Counted from the first letter of the stretch, positions 23,555-33,356 are shown. The stretch is DNA of 64,000 nt from JAGWAJ01 sp965215155 (GCA_965215155.1 CBDCCY010000001.1:558001-622000); one strand, 5' to 3'. A program made the numbers and translations. Notes: generated by a model from the sequence alone, not told the origin.

Positions 23555-26500
23555 CTACCCCCCGAACCGGTACGTCAGCGACATCTTGAGCCGGCGGCCC
23601 TTGGGATCGTGCGTGAAGCCGTCGTACGCCTGCTCGACGTTGACCCAGGGCGGAATCTCCCCGGTCAGGTTCAGCGCGTAGAGCGTCAGGTCGAGCCCGC
23701 TGGCGGGGAAACGCCACAGGAAGCTGATGTCCCAGGTTAGGAACGGATCGATGAACGGACGGATATCGGCGCCCTGGTCCTCGTAGGACGAGATGTAGCT
23801 CACGTAGTTCGAGAGAATCTGGTTGCCCCAGTCGTAGGAGGCCGACCAGCGGCTCTTCCAGCGGGGGAGCGGCACGGCGATCGGGTGGGCGAAGTTGAGG
23901 AACCCGGCGGCGTTCCGCTGGCCGTACAGCGTGAGGTCCGTCCCCTCCAGCATGAGCGCCTTCGTTTCGTATTCCAGGGTGTATGTGGAGTCCCAACTGG
24001 CCGAGAACTGCCCCGGGCCCGCGTCCGTCCGGGCCGCGAGGTGGGTGTCGATGCCCCGGGTGACCAGGCCCGGCCAGTTCACGAGGTCGATCTGGACGCG
24101 CTCGAGGCTGACGGCGGGGCAGCGGTCGGCCGGCGCCAGCTCCGACGCCCGGCCCCCCGGGCAGATGATGAACTGCGACACCGCGTTGCTGGCCGCCGCG
24201 TCACCGCTCCCGTACAGGGCGGTGATGGCGTCGTAGGGCATCGAGCCGATCACGTTCTCGAAGTCGTAGCTCCAGTAGTCGACCGTCGCCTCGACGCCGC
24301 CCTCCAGGAAGAGCACGGCGCCCGCGTTGTAGGTGAACGCCTGCTCGGGTACCAGGTCGGTGCGGCCGAAGCGATCGACGGCCTGGTAGGCGCCGGTCTC
24401 CGGGATCCACTCCAGCGTCGTCAGGGGGCTGGTGTTCAGGTCGTCGAGCGACGGCGTCCGGAACGTCGTCTGCACCGAGCCGCGGAGCGACAGGGAGTAG
24501 TGCAGGTTCTCCGCGATCTGGAGGCGCCCGCCGAACTTCGGGTCGAAGCTGCTCACGTGGTTGCCGGCCACGTTGTAGAACTCGTAGTTCGCCGCGAGCT
24601 GGGTGTCGAAGCGGGGGCCGATGCTCAGGGCGAGCTCGCCGAAGAAGCGCTGCACCTGCTGGTCCGCCGCGTACGGACGGTGGACGTTGGTGAACAGGTA
24701 CGGGCCGAAGCGGTCGCCGGCCGAGCAGCCCAGGTCGCCAGCCATCGGGCAGGGGTTCAGGGTGACGTCGCCGGGGTCGTTCGGGTCGCCCTCGGCGTGC
24801 ATCCGGCGGTACTGGTAGCCGACGGCGAAGTCGGCCGTGTTCTCGACGAGGTTGCCGCTCAGCGTGGCGTCGGCCACGAACAGGCCGGTCGTGCTGAGCA
24901 GGTCCACTTCCTCGTTGAGCCAGTTCCGCAACTCGTCGGAGTTCGCCAGGCCGGCGACGAAGTCCGGGTTGGCCGTGTTGAAGAGCGGCGATCCCGGCTG
25001 GTCGGAGCGGCGGATGCCGTTGCTGAACGGGTTGTAGTAGAGGCAGTCGCCCCGGCCCGCCACCGCGCCGTTCCGCTCCCCGAGCGCCATGCCCGCCGCC
25101 GAGTTCCGGTCGGCGACCACGCCGACGCCGCAGTTCGGACCGCCGAAGCCGCGGAAGGCGCGGAAGATCCGGTCGGTGTAGACCGCCGGCAGGTTCAGGT
25201 TGCCCCGCGCCCGCGAGTAGGAGAGGCCGACGTCCCAGTGGGCCCGCTCGCCCCCGCCGAGGTCGCCGTCGACCGACGCGGCGATCCGCTGCGTGCGGGA
25301 GTCGCGGCGGAGCCGGCGCCCGGGGCCGGAGTTTCCGAACGGCCGGCCGTTGAAGTACCAGGGGGCGGCGCTGGCGCAGGCGCCCGCGGGGTCCGCCTTG
25401 GGGTCGCCGGCGTAGGTGTCGCAGAAGGCCTGCCGGCCCGGGTGGTTGGCCGCCACCTCCATGATCGTGGTGCTCGTCAGCGGGAAGGGCGGGTAGGACG
25501 GCGTCGTGTACCAGTTCGGGATCGTCGCGTCGGACCAGAGGCCCTCGATGTGGTAGTTCGTGCGGTCGTTGATCGGGCCGTTGATCTCGGCGAAGGCGCG
25601 CGTGTGCTGCTGCTCGTCGATCAGGTTGTCGTACGGCGCGTAGCGGAAGCGGCAGGTCCAGCCCTCGTCCAGGCCGCCGAAATCGGTGCAGCGCGGATCG
25701 AAGACGTCGGCCGTCCACGGCGTGGGGGCCCCGACGGCGAACGTGCCGGGGTTGCCGATGCTCGACCATCCGCCGCGGGTTCCCGGCGGGTACGCGCTCA
25801 GGCGGTCCAGCGACCACGGCCGGTCCACCATCTGCAGCTCCTGCCGGCCGACCCGCTCCGCCGAGAAGACGGCGTTCGAGGCGCCGATCCGGCCGCCCCA
25901 GATGCCGGCGACGGTCGTGTCGCCGCCGTCGGCGAAGTAGTCGTGCGAGACGTTCAGCTCGAAGCCCCGGAAGTCGCTGCGGGTGACGAAGTTGGCGACG
26001 CCGCCGACCGCGTCCGAGCCGTAGGTCGCCGACGCACCCTCCTTCAGCACCTCGAGCCGGCCGATGGCGATGGCGGGGATGGTGTTGACGTCGACGAAGC
26101 GCCCGCCGATGAGCCGCGCGGGCACGGGGACGTGGCGCCGGCCGTTGATCAGGACCAGCGTCCGCGAGGCGCCGAGGCCGCGCAGGTTCACGTTCGCGAC
26201 ATTCTCGGTGAGGGTCGCCGGCTGGTTCGAGTTGTACCAACTGTTGCGCTCGCCGACCACGCCGTGGCTGACGCTGAGATTGCGGAAGAGGTCGACGAGC
26301 TGCGTCGAGCCCTGCTGCTCCAGCGTGTCCCGGCTGACCACCGTGACGGCATGGGGCATGTTGATGGCCGGCGCCTCGATGGCGGTTCCGGTCACCGCGA
26401 CCGTCACCTCCTCGAAGAGGCCTCCGAGCTCGAGGCTGACGTCGAGCGTCGCGGTGGCCGCGGCGGCCAGCTCGACCTCGCGCTCCAACCGCTCGAAGCC

Positions 26501-26758
26501 GGGCAGCGTGAACGTGACGAGGTAGGAGCCGGGCGCGAGCGACAAGGTGTAGGTTCCGTCCCCGTCGGTCACGGTCAGACGCGGGCCGCCGGCGAGGGTC
26601 GCACCCGACGCTTCCACCGTGACTCCGGGGAGGACACCCCCGGTGTCGTCGGTCACGACACCCGTGATGCCGCTCTCCTGGGCGCTTGCGGCGCCCTGCC
26701 CGGCCGCCAGCATCGCCAACAGTAGTGCGCCGACCTGCATCGTCGTCGGTTTGGCCAT
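23555..26758 (-). CDS. TonB-dependent outer-membrane receptor with carboxypeptidase-regulatory-like domain
   Basis: A 1067-residue protein. The signal peptide ends near ASAQE (residue about 28). A CarboxypepD_reg-like domain (GITGVVTDDTGGVLPGVTVEASG, about 30-115) is followed by the plug (NMPHAVTVVSRDTLEQQG...VNLRGLGASRTLVLINGRR) and a 22-strand-type barrel to the C-terminal MSLTYRFGG. EGASATYGSDAVGGVANFVT is the typical plug end. It would import a bulky nutrient across the outer membrane using TonB energy; the substrate is unknown. The start at 26758 is chosen because a signal peptide begins there; a longer frame upstream is polar. No strong ribosome site is visible. Confidence 0.88.
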   Translation of the reverse strand: MAKPTTMQVGALLLAMLAAGQGAASAQESGITGVVTDDTGGVLPGVTVEASGATLAGGPRLTVTDGDGTYTLSLAPGSYLVTFTLPGFERLEREVELAAAATATLDVSLELGGLFEEVTVAVTGTAIEAPAINMPHAVTVVSRDTLEQQGSTQLVDLFRNLSVSHGVVGERNSWYNSNQPATLTENVANVNLRGLGASRTLVLINGRRHVPVPARLIGGRFVDVNTIPAIAIGRLEVLKEGASATYGSDAVGGVANFVTRSDFRGFELNVSHDYFADGGDTTVAGIWGGRIGASNAVFSAERVGRQELQMVDRPWSLDRLSAYPPGTRGGWSSIGNPGTFAVGAPTPWTADVFDPRCTDFGGLDEGWTCRFRYAPYDNLIDEQQHTRAFAEINGPINDRTNYHIEGLWSDATIPNWYTTPSYPPFPLTSTTIMEVAANHPGRQAFCDTYAGDPKADPAGACASAAPWYFNGRPFGNSGPGRRLRRDSRTQRIAASVDGDLGGGERAHWDVGLSYSRARGNLNLPAVYTDRIFRAFRGFGGPNCGVGVVADRNSAAGMALGERNGAVAGRGDCLYYNPFSNGIRRSDQPGSPLFNTANPDFVAGLANSDELRNWLNEEVDLLSTTGLFVADATLSGNLVENTADFAVGYQYRRMHAEGDPNDPGDVTLNPCPMAGDLGCSAGDRFGPYLFTNVHRPYAADQQVQRFFGELALSIGPRFDTQLAANYEFYNVAGNHVSSFDPKFGGRLQIAENLHYSLSLRGSVQTTFRTPSLDDLNTSPLTTLEWIPETGAYQAVDRFGRTDLVPEQAFTYNAGAVLFLEGGVEATVDYWSYDFENVIGSMPYDAITALYGSGDAAASNAVSQFIICPGGRASELAPADRCPAVSLERVQIDLVNWPGLVTRGIDTHLAARTDAGPGQFSASWDSTYTLEYETKALMLEGTDLTLYGQRNAAGFLNFAHPIAVPLPRWKSRWSASYDWGNQILSNYVSYISSYEDQGADIRPFIDPFLTWDISFLWRFPASGLDLTLYALNLTGEIPPWVNVEQAYDGFTHDPKGRRLKMSLTYRFGG

Positions 26759-26902
26759 ACGGAATCGTAAGGCCTGCTGCCCACTTTCGTCACTATCCGG
26801 ACCACGATTTATCTCCGTTTGGTCGCCAGGTCGAGTGCCCGTGGGACGCAACGGACCCTGGTCGCCCCGGCGATCGTGCGGTGGATCCGGTGCCTGGTGC
26901 GC

Positions 26903-28348
26903 TCAGGGCGCGCTGTTCCCAGCGCTCCATTCCCGGAGCGCAGCGGCGATCTCCCGGCGCGCCGGGGCGGGCGGCCCCGGCTGATGGTTGACGAAGTAGC
27001 AGAAGAACACCGGGGTCGCGGAGCGCGGATGGAGGACGCCCGCCAGAGCGACCGTGTGGCGCAGCGTCCCGGTCTTGGCCGCGACGGGCGGCAGGCGCGG
27101 CCAGGTCCTCAGGGTGCCCTCGCCGGGGGTGGCCAGCGCGTCGATCAGGGTTGCGCCCCAGGGGCGCGACGCCGCCCGGGCGAGCAGGCGGACCACGGCC
27201 CATGGGGTCACGAGATTGGCGGGGGAGAGGCCGGAGCCGTCCACGAGCCAGGCTGCATCCGGCGCCGGCTCGACGGCGCCGCCCGTGAGGCCGCTCACGA
27301 AATCGGAGACGACGTCGACACCGTCGTCGAAGCGGCCGCTGCCGGCCACCTCCCGCCCCAACGTCAGCGCCAGCATGTCCGCGTACCAGTTGTGACTGTC
27401 GGCGAGGACGTCCGGCAGCAGGCTTTCGAGCGGCGGAGAGCGGTGCTCGGCCAGCACGGCGGCGGAACCGGAGGTGGACGCCGCCGCGTCCCCGATCCGC
27501 ACCGCGCCCTCGACCTGCACGCCGGCTGCCGCCAGCGCGCCCCGCAGCCGGATCCCGGCGCGCCGCACGGGGTCCGGGTCGCTGGCCGGCACGACGAACG
27601 ACGTCTCGCTGATGGGGTACTCGCCCCGGACCAGCAGCGTGTCGCTTCCCCAGAGCGGGAGGAAATCGAGGGTCCCGGCGCCGTGGCGGTTGCGGCCGAC
27701 CGTCGTCGTGCGGTTGATTAGCTCCACACCGGCCGGCCCCTCGATGCGGGCCGGGGCGCCGATCGAGGATCCCGGCGCGGCCCGGACGGTGATCGTCGCT
27801 TCGTCGACCGCCAGCGCGGCCGCCGGCGTGCCGTGCCGATAGGCGAGATCGCCGATGCCGCGATCGAGCGGGTGGGGGCGGCCGGGAAACCGGCCCACGT
27901 CGACCACGAGGTCGCCCGCGATGCGCGTCAGGCCGCGCTCGCGCACCTGGCGCGCCAGGGTCGCCGGGGCGTCCCTCTCGCCGTCCCGTCCCCAGGTCGG
28001 ATCGGCGCCGGGCTCGACGACGAGGTCGCCGTCCAGGACCGAGCCGTCGATCGGGGCCCGGGACGTCAGGCGGGTCGTCCAGCGGTAGCCGGGGCCCAGG
28101 TGCTCGAGCGCCGCGGCGACCGTGGCAACCTTCAGCACCGAGGCCGGTACGAAGCGGCCGCCGGGGTTCCGAGCGTAGAGGACCTCCAGCTCGCCCTCGA
28201 CCAGTCGTGCCGCGAGGTAGCCGCGGTGCGCTCCATCGGCATCCGGCACGGGAGGCTGCGCCGCGGCGGGTGCGGGTGCGAGCGCCAGCGCCAGCAGACC
28301 GCCCAGCGCCGTGGCGGCCGCCCCGTGAAGCAGGCGTCTCCGGGTCAT
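26903..28348 (-). CDS. dacB: D-alanyl-D-alanine carboxypeptidase/endopeptidase (PBP4 type)
   Basis: A 481-residue periplasmic penicillin-binding protein, family S13. The signal peptide covers residues about 1-31. The serine-nucleophile motif is SVLK (Ser70-Lys73), an SxN-type motif occurs in ADSHNWYADML, and KTG in VAAKTGTLRHT. All three active-site motifs are present. It removes the terminal D-alanine of peptidoglycan stem peptides or cleaves cross-links. It lies downstream of an intergenic region shared with the divergent NHL-propeller gene at 28531. Confidence 0.88.
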   Translation of the reverse strand: MTRRRLLHGAAATALGGLLALALAPAPAAAQPPVPDADGAHRGYLAARLVEGELEVLYARNPGGRFVPASVLKVATVAAALEHLGPGYRWTTRLTSRAPIDGSVLDGDLVVEPGADPTWGRDGERDAPATLARQVRERGLTRIAGDLVVDVGRFPGRPHPLDRGIGDLAYRHGTPAAALAVDEATITVRAAPGSSIGAPARIEGPAGVELINRTTTVGRNRHGAGTLDFLPLWGSDTLLVRGEYPISETSFVVPASDPDPVRRAGIRLRGALAAAGVQVEGAVRIGDAAASTSGSAAVLAEHRSPPLESLLPDVLADSHNWYADMLALTLGREVAGSGRFDDGVDVVSDFVSGLTGGAVEPAPDAAWLVDGSGLSPANLVTPWAVVRLLARAASRPWGATLIDALATPGEGTLRTWPRLPPVAAKTGTLRHTVALAGVLHPRSATPVFFCYFVNHQPGPPAPARREIAAALREWSAGNSAP

Positions 28349-28530
28349 TCTCGTCCCCTGGTTCGATGTCGCGGCACCCTCCGTGCCGCCTCGCCGTGAC
28401 GACCGTTCCCCGGCGCGTCGGGCCGCCCGGCCGCTTCCGCGGCGTGCGGGCGCCGCTCGGGGATGCAAGGATGGTAGCCGGGATGGCGAGCGCCGCGCCG
28501 TCGATATACGATGATCGGCCGGAGGTGACC

Positions 28531-29667
28531 ATGCGCGCATCTGTCCTTGCTCTCGCGGTCGTGGTGGCGGGCGGCCTGTTCGCCGCCCCGGCCTCGCTCC
28601 AGGACTTCGGGCCGGTCGGACCGAGCCAGTACGACGCCGTCGAAGGGTGGCTGAAGCCGTTCGCGGCAGACGGCTTCGCGTTCGGCGGCAACTCGGGCGT
28701 CTTTCCGGAGTCCCCGGACCGCATCTTCATCCTGCAGCGTGGCGAGACCCGGCTGCCGGATCCCGTGCCCGACGGCTTCGAGGGGTTCGTCGGCTCCATC
28801 GGCATCAACGCCCTGCGCGGCGAGGGCCGCACCTGGCAGAACGTCATCTTCGTGGTCGACGGTGACGGCAACCTGATCGAGAAGTGGGATCAGTGGGATC
28901 ACCTGTTCGAGGGGACGGACGGGCCCGGCCCGCACCGCATTCGGATCAGCCCCTACGACCCGGAGCGGCGCGTCTGGGTGGTGCACGAGACCGGCCACGC
29001 GATCTTCGTCTTCTCGAACGACGGCAGCGAGCTGCTGATGACCCTGGGCGAGCCGGGCGTCAGCGGGGACGACGCGACCCATTTCAACCAGCCGCAGGAC
29101 GTGGCGTTCACGCCGGACGGGCGGATCCTGGTCGCCGACGGATTCGGCAACTCGCGCGTCGTGATCCTCGACGCGGAGGGGAACTACCTGACGGCGTTCG
29201 GCGAGGCCGGGGACGGCCGCGGCGAGTTCAACGTCGTGCATTCGCTGGCCGTCGGGCCGGACGGCCGCATCTTCGTGGCCGACCGCAACAACCGTCGGAT
29301 CCAGGTCTTCAACGAGACGACGCGGGCCGCGGTGTGGTACCACCCGAACATCGCCCCGATCGCCGTCTGGCCGGGGTTCGCGCTGCCGCTCGACGTCATC
29401 GTGAGCGGATACGACGTCTGGGTGACCGACCTCGCCGAGTCGGGGCCCCGCGTCATCAAGCTCGACCTGAACGGCAACCCGCAGTACACGTTCGAGCTCG
29501 ACACCGAGGGTCCGGGGCGGTTCCGGGAGATGCACTCGTTCGCCGTCGACTCCGACGGCAACCTCTACGGGGCCGACAACCAGCACGGGCGCACCGTGAA
29601 GCTCGTGCCGCGGGCGGCCGCCGACTTCCGCTACCTGATCGGCCAGCCGTGGGTGGCGGCCCAGTAG
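28531..29667 (+). CDS. Secreted NHL-repeat six-bladed beta-propeller protein
   Basis: A 378-residue exported protein with a signal peptide (about residues 1-23). NHL-type repeats are clear: FNQPQDVAFTPDGRILVADGFGNSRVVILD, FNVVHSLAVGPDGRIFVADRNNRRIQVF and MHSFAVDSDGNLYGADNQHGRTVKL. Such propellers act as binding scaffolds or lactonase/peptidylglycine-lyase-like enzymes; no specific activity can be assigned. GGAGGTGACC directly precedes the ATG, and ATATACGAT at about 28504 could be the -10 region. Confidence 0.82.
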   Translation: MRASVLALAVVVAGGLFAAPASLQDFGPVGPSQYDAVEGWLKPFAADGFAFGGNSGVFPESPDRIFILQRGETRLPDPVPDGFEGFVGSIGINALRGEGRTWQNVIFVVDGDGNLIEKWDQWDHLFEGTDGPGPHRIRISPYDPERRVWVVHETGHAIFVFSNDGSELLMTLGEPGVSGDDATHFNQPQDVAFTPDGRILVADGFGNSRVVILDAEGNYLTAFGEAGDGRGEFNVVHSLAVGPDGRIFVADRNNRRIQVFNETTRAAVWYHPNIAPIAVWPGFALPLDVIVSGYDVWVTDLAESGPRVIKLDLNGNPQYTFELDTEGPGRFREMHSFAVDSDGNLYGADNQHGRTVKLVPRAAADFRYLIGQPWVAAQ

Positions 29668-29704
29668 GGACAAGAGGAGCCAGCAGCGGGACTCGCGGCG
29701 GCGA

Positions 29705-29739
29705 CGCTCCCGACGGGCTCGTCGGAGCCCGCGGGAGCG
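29705..29739. terminator. Bidirectional terminator-like hairpin
   Basis: The outer stem CGCTCCC / GGGAGCG (29705-29711 with 29733-29739) and inner stem CGGGCTC / GAGCCCG (29714-29720 with 29725-29731) enclose a GTCG loop, with only a GA/C internal bulge. It sits exactly in the 87-bp gap between two convergent genes, so it can end both transcripts. Confidence 0.7.
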
Positions 29740-29754
29740 CTCGGTCAGGCCCGC

Positions 29755-30387
29755 CTACTCGGGCACGGTGAACGCGACCGACGCCATCCGGTTGTCCCAC
29801 AGGAGGGCCAGCCGCCCGCCGGTCGGCGTCATGTCGACGAACTGCCACGAGAGCTGGTCGAAGGAGACCGGCAGCGTGGCGAGTTCCATGGGCATCCGCA
29901 GCACGTCGCGGTCGGCGGTGTAGTCGAAGGCCCCGAACAGGGCGTCCGTGTTCTCGAAGTCGTAGTTCCGCTGCGCGGGCCAGGCCGACACGATGAACGT
30001 CCAGGCCTCGTTGGAGAGGTCGATGAACAGCGTGTACTCGCCCGGCTCGACGCGTGTGCCGCCGAAGACGAGCGGAGTCTCCGTGACGAGGCGCGTGGTC
30101 TGGTTGGCGCCGGCGCGCCAGACGGGAGCGCCGTCGTTCAGCGCCTCCGCCCAGTCGGGCAGACCGAACAGGTCGCGCCCGCGCTTGATCGGGCGGCCGT
30201 AGTAGACGTCGAGCCACGGCCCGTGCAGGGCGCCGTACTGCGCGTCGAACGTCGCCCCGGCGACCTGCGTCGCCGAATGGCCGGCCGGGCTGAGGGGCCG
30301 GTCCTGCGCCGCGGCGCCGCCCGGAGCGGCCGTGAGCGCCGCGGCGCAGGCGAGCGGGGTCGCGAGGGCGAGGCGGATGCGTGACAT
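29755..30387 (-). CDS. DUF2911 family secreted protein
   Basis: A 210-residue protein with signal peptide MSRIRLALATPLACAAALTAAPGGAAAQ. The mature domain shows PLSPAGHSATQVAG, LDVYYGRPIKRGRDLFG, VWRAGANQTTRLVTETPL, GEYTLFIDL and SFDQLSWQFVDMTPTGGRLALLWDN. These are the usual DUF2911 marks, a beta-sandwich of unknown function common in Bacteroidetes and Acidobacteria. AAAGGAGCCC lies upstream of the ATG. It is divergent from the secreted-protein gene at 30464. Confidence 0.82.
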   Translation of the reverse strand: MSRIRLALATPLACAAALTAAPGGAAAQDRPLSPAGHSATQVAGATFDAQYGALHGPWLDVYYGRPIKRGRDLFGLPDWAEALNDGAPVWRAGANQTTRLVTETPLVFGGTRVEPGEYTLFIDLSNEAWTFIVSAWPAQRNYDFENTDALFGAFDYTADRDVLRMPMELATLPVSFDQLSWQFVDMTPTGGRLALLWDNRMASVAFTVPE

Positions 30388-30463
30388 GGTGCGGGCTCCT
30401 TTTCGGGGACAATGGTGACACAGGAGCCGGTCGTCGATGCAGGCGCGGCCCGGGAGGAAACCG

Positions 30464-31504
30464 ATGATCCGCAGGAACTTCACGACTTCTCGCCACCCGG
30501 CGGCTGCGATGGCCGCGGCCGCGACGATCCCCCTGCTCGCTCTGGCCGCGGCGGTTCTCGCCGTCCCCGCGCCCGCCGCGGCCCAGGACCCGGCCTGGGC
30601 CGCGCCCCGCACGGCGGATGGCCAACCCGATCTGCAGGGCATCTGGTCGAACAACACCGCGACGCCGCTCGAGCGGCCCGAGGCGTTCGCCGGGAAGGAC
30701 ACGCTGACGGAGGAGGAGCTGGCCGAGCTCCGGGCGCGGGCGGCCGAGCTGCGCGAGAACGAGCAGGCGGGCAACCTGCTGGGCGATCTGCTCGTGCAGC
30801 AGTTGGTCGACGACCCGAACTTCCAGGAGTTCGACCCCGACACCGGCAACTACAACTCCTTCTGGTTGGTCGAGCGCGAGCTCGATGCCCGCACGTCGCT
30901 CATCGTCGATCCGCCCGACGGCCGTCTGCCGCCGATGACCGAGGCCGCGATGGCCCGCTTCGCAGAGCTGGCGACGCCGCCGGGCCATCCGGCGGGGCCG
31001 GAGAGCCTGCCCCTCACCGAGCGCTGCATCACGTTCGGCGCGCCGAACCTGCTGGCCGGCTACAACAGCTACTTCCAGATCCTGCAGACGCCCGACCACG
31101 TCGTGGTCCTGCAGGAGCTGATCCACGACGCGCGCATCATTCCCCTCGAGCGTCGCCCGCACCTCGACGAGGCGGTCCGGCAGTGGCACGGCGACTCCCG
31201 TGGCCGTTGGGAAGGCGACTCGCTGGTCGTCGAGACGGCCAACTACTCGAACACCGCGAACCTGTACGGCGCGTCGCGGCACTCGCGGGTCACGGAGCGC
31301 TTCACGCGCATCGATCCCGACACCATCGAGTACGTCGTCACCTACGACGACCCCGAGACGTGGGTGCAGCCCTGGACGGTGATGATCCCGCTCAAGAAGT
31401 CGGCCCCGGGCGACGCCGTCTACGAGTACGCCTGCCACGAAGGCAACTACGCGATGGAGGGCATCCTCGCCGGCGCCCGCAAGCTGGAAGCCGAGGGCCG
31501 CTGA
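30464..31504 (+). CDS. Secreted protein of unknown function, paralogue of 5589-6560
   Basis: A 346-residue exported protein; the signal peptide ends about APAAAQD. It shares ordered blocks with the protein at 5589: QPDLQGIWSNNTATPLERPE, TSLIVDPPDGRLPPMT, YFQILQTPDHVVVLQELIHDARIIPLE, DSRGRWEGDSLVVETANY, EYACHEGNYAMEGIL. The central part has an extra 25-residue charged helix (LRARAAELRENEQAG). The start at 30464 is favoured over ATG 30437 because GGGAGGAAACCG sits just before it. The function is unknown; both copies stand next to metabolism genes rather than transporters. Confidence 0.82.
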   Translation: MIRRNFTTSRHPAAAMAAAATIPLLALAAAVLAVPAPAAAQDPAWAAPRTADGQPDLQGIWSNNTATPLERPEAFAGKDTLTEEELAELRARAAELRENEQAGNLLGDLLVQQLVDDPNFQEFDPDTGNYNSFWLVERELDARTSLIVDPPDGRLPPMTEAAMARFAELATPPGHPAGPESLPLTERCITFGAPNLLAGYNSYFQILQTPDHVVVLQELIHDARIIPLERRPHLDEAVRQWHGDSRGRWEGDSLVVETANYSNTANLYGASRHSRVTERFTRIDPDTIEYVVTYDDPETWVQPWTVMIPLKKSAPGDAVYEYACHEGNYAMEGILAGARKLEAEGR

Positions 31505-31543
31505 GCCCCGGCGTGCACTCGAACTGACCACGGGCGGCCGGGT

Positions 31544-32002
31544 TCACGGTGTGCGCGGGGCGGCCACGCCGACGCCGTGCTCGTAAACGAGGCGGCCGCC
31601 TCGCTCGGCGGTCTGGAACAGCAGGATCAGGCCGAGCACGCCGGCTGCCGCCAGTGGCCGGCGCACCCGACGCTCGGTCGACGGCGAGGCCGGGAACAGG
31701 GCCAGCCGCCCCGCGGCCAGCACGCCGAAGTAGATCGTGGTCCGCCAGGCCCACGTCCAGTGCTCGCCGACGATGGCGTGCGCCGGTCCCGGGATGCGAA
31801 GCATCGCTGCGTCGGCGCGGCCCGTCACGTACGCCGCCACCAGCGTAGCCGCTCCGGCCAGGTAGAGGCCGGTCGCGGCGTGCCGCAGGGTCGGCCGCGC
31901 AGGCGCCGCCAGCCCCGCGAGGTCGGCGATGACCGCGCTCGCCAGCAGCCCGATCGGCAAATGAACCACGAGCGGGTGAAGGGGCTGCGTCCAGTCGGCC
32001 AT
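31544..32002 (-). CDS. DUF2231-like integral membrane protein
   Basis: A 152-residue protein with four predicted transmembrane helices (starts LHPLVVHLPIGLLASAVIADLAGL). The N-terminal LHPLVVHLPIG motif is the DUF2231 hallmark, and the C-terminus RLVYEHGVGVAAPRTP is shared with the paralogue at 61202-61831. DUF2231 proteins often accompany haem or cytochrome systems. Here it starts 32 bp after the end of the eight-haem cytochrome gene on the same strand, so the two are likely one operon. Confidence 0.78.
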   Translation of the reverse strand: MADWTQPLHPLVVHLPIGLLASAVIADLAGLAAPARPTLRHAATGLYLAGAATLVAAYVTGRADAAMLRIPGPAHAIVGEHWTWAWRTTIYFGVLAAGRLALFPASPSTERRVRRPLAAAGVLGLILLFQTAERGGRLVYEHGVGVAAPRTP

Positions 32003-32033
32003 CTTGCCGTAGTCGCGAGTCCGCACGCGGCCG

Positions 32034-33356
32034 CTACGGCGCCACGCGCCACGGCGACACATGCGGCCACGCGCGCAAGGCCTCGGCGGCCCACGCGTCG
32101 GTCTCGTCCGCGTGGCACGACGTGCAGGGGTTGGGCACGCCGTAGCGCTCGGTGTCGGACGGCGTGACGAAGCGGAACGTGTGGCTGCGGACGTTGACGT
32201 CGCCGATGGTGCGGGCGATCTGCGGCATGTGGCAGGCGATGCACGAGCTTCCCTCGCTGTCCGCCGCGTGCCGGGTGTGGTGCTCCAGGTCGCCGGGCGG
32301 CCCCGGCTGCAGCTGCGGCTGGTGGCAGTCCGTGCAGACTGCATCGCCCGGGGCCAGCAGGTCGGCCTCGTGCTCCGTCCCGTGGACGTCGTGGCAGTCC
32401 CAGCACGTGACGCCCTTCACGTACATCTGGCTCTGCACGTAGTCGTTCCCCTGCATCCGGTTCTTGTGGGCCGAGCCCTCCGGCCAGTGGGTGAACGTCT
32501 CCTCGCCGAGGTGGGGCGCGTCCAGCTCCCAGACGTCGCTCAGGCGGTCGCCGGGCCGGTATCCCACCGGCCAGTCGAAGTGGCGGCCCTCGATCGGGTT
32601 CGCGGGCGGGATCCCCTGGGAGTGGCACTGGATGCAGACGTCGTTGCCGCGGACGGGGTCGAGCTTCGCCGGGTTCACGATGGTGTCCGCCACCGGGTCG
32701 AGCACGTGTTCCCGGCCGGCGCCGTGGCACGCCTCGCAGCCGACGTTCCACTCGGTGACCGTCCTGGACCGCACGTCGTAGTTCACCGAGTGGCATCCGT
32801 CGCACAGCGGTCCCGTCGGCCGCTGCATCTGATCCTCGGGGTAGTGCTCGACCCACCATTCCGTGCCCGGCCGGGCTCCGTAGCGGCGCCACTCCCGGTT
32901 CTGCACGTCCCACTGGGCGGGGAAGACGAAGAGGTCGTCGCCCCGCCGGGTGAAGTAGCGCTGCTTCCACTTGCTGCCGTACGTGAAGGTGACCTCGTCG
33001 GGCCCGAACGTGACGAGCGGGTCGGGCGTCTCGAAGTCTCCCAGGATGGCTTCCGGCCGCTCCCGCGGGTCGACCAGTACGTTCGCCATCAACGTCTCGC
33101 GCCACCGGTCGTGGATCTCCACGTGGCAGTCGCGGCACGCGGCCGAGCCGGTGAACGGATCCGGGAAGTCGGCCGCGGAAGGCGGTGGAGGGGACGTGGA
33201 GCAGGCGGCAGCGGTTAGCAACGCCACCCCCGCCAGCGTCCCCCGACGCCCGGCGGCCCGCACCCGCGACGGCGGGGCGCCGCCCGACAAGGACGGTTCG
33301 GCGGCACCCCGAGCCATCGCCCGCGTCGCGCGTGCGAGGGTCGGTGGGGCGCTCAT
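32034..33356 (-). CDS. Eight-haem cytochrome c lipoprotein
   Basis: A 440-residue exported protein with eight CxxCH haem sites in order: CRDCH, CDGCH, CEACH, CIQCH, CWDCH, CTDCH, CIACH, CTSCH. The N-terminus has a hydrophobic segment ending LLTAAAC-STSPP, a lipobox, so it is probably membrane-anchored. The pattern resembles cytochrome c554 / multihaem oxidoreductases of the octahaem group. Some of these reduce nitrogen or sulfur compounds and others carry electrons; which one applies here is not decided. The start could be the second Met (13 codons in). It is divergent from 33386 with only 29 bp between starts, which contains TATAAC. Confidence 0.85.
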   Translation of the reverse strand: MSAPPTLARATRAMARGAAEPSLSGGAPPSRVRAAGRRGTLAGVALLTAAACSTSPPPPSAADFPDPFTGSAACRDCHVEIHDRWRETLMANVLVDPRERPEAILGDFETPDPLVTFGPDEVTFTYGSKWKQRYFTRRGDDLFVFPAQWDVQNREWRRYGARPGTEWWVEHYPEDQMQRPTGPLCDGCHSVNYDVRSRTVTEWNVGCEACHGAGREHVLDPVADTIVNPAKLDPVRGNDVCIQCHSQGIPPANPIEGRHFDWPVGYRPGDRLSDVWELDAPHLGEETFTHWPEGSAHKNRMQGNDYVQSQMYVKGVTCWDCHDVHGTEHEADLLAPGDAVCTDCHQPQLQPGPPGDLEHHTRHAADSEGSSCIACHMPQIARTIGDVNVRSHTFRFVTPSDTERYGVPNPCTSCHADETDAWAAEALRAWPHVSPWRVAP

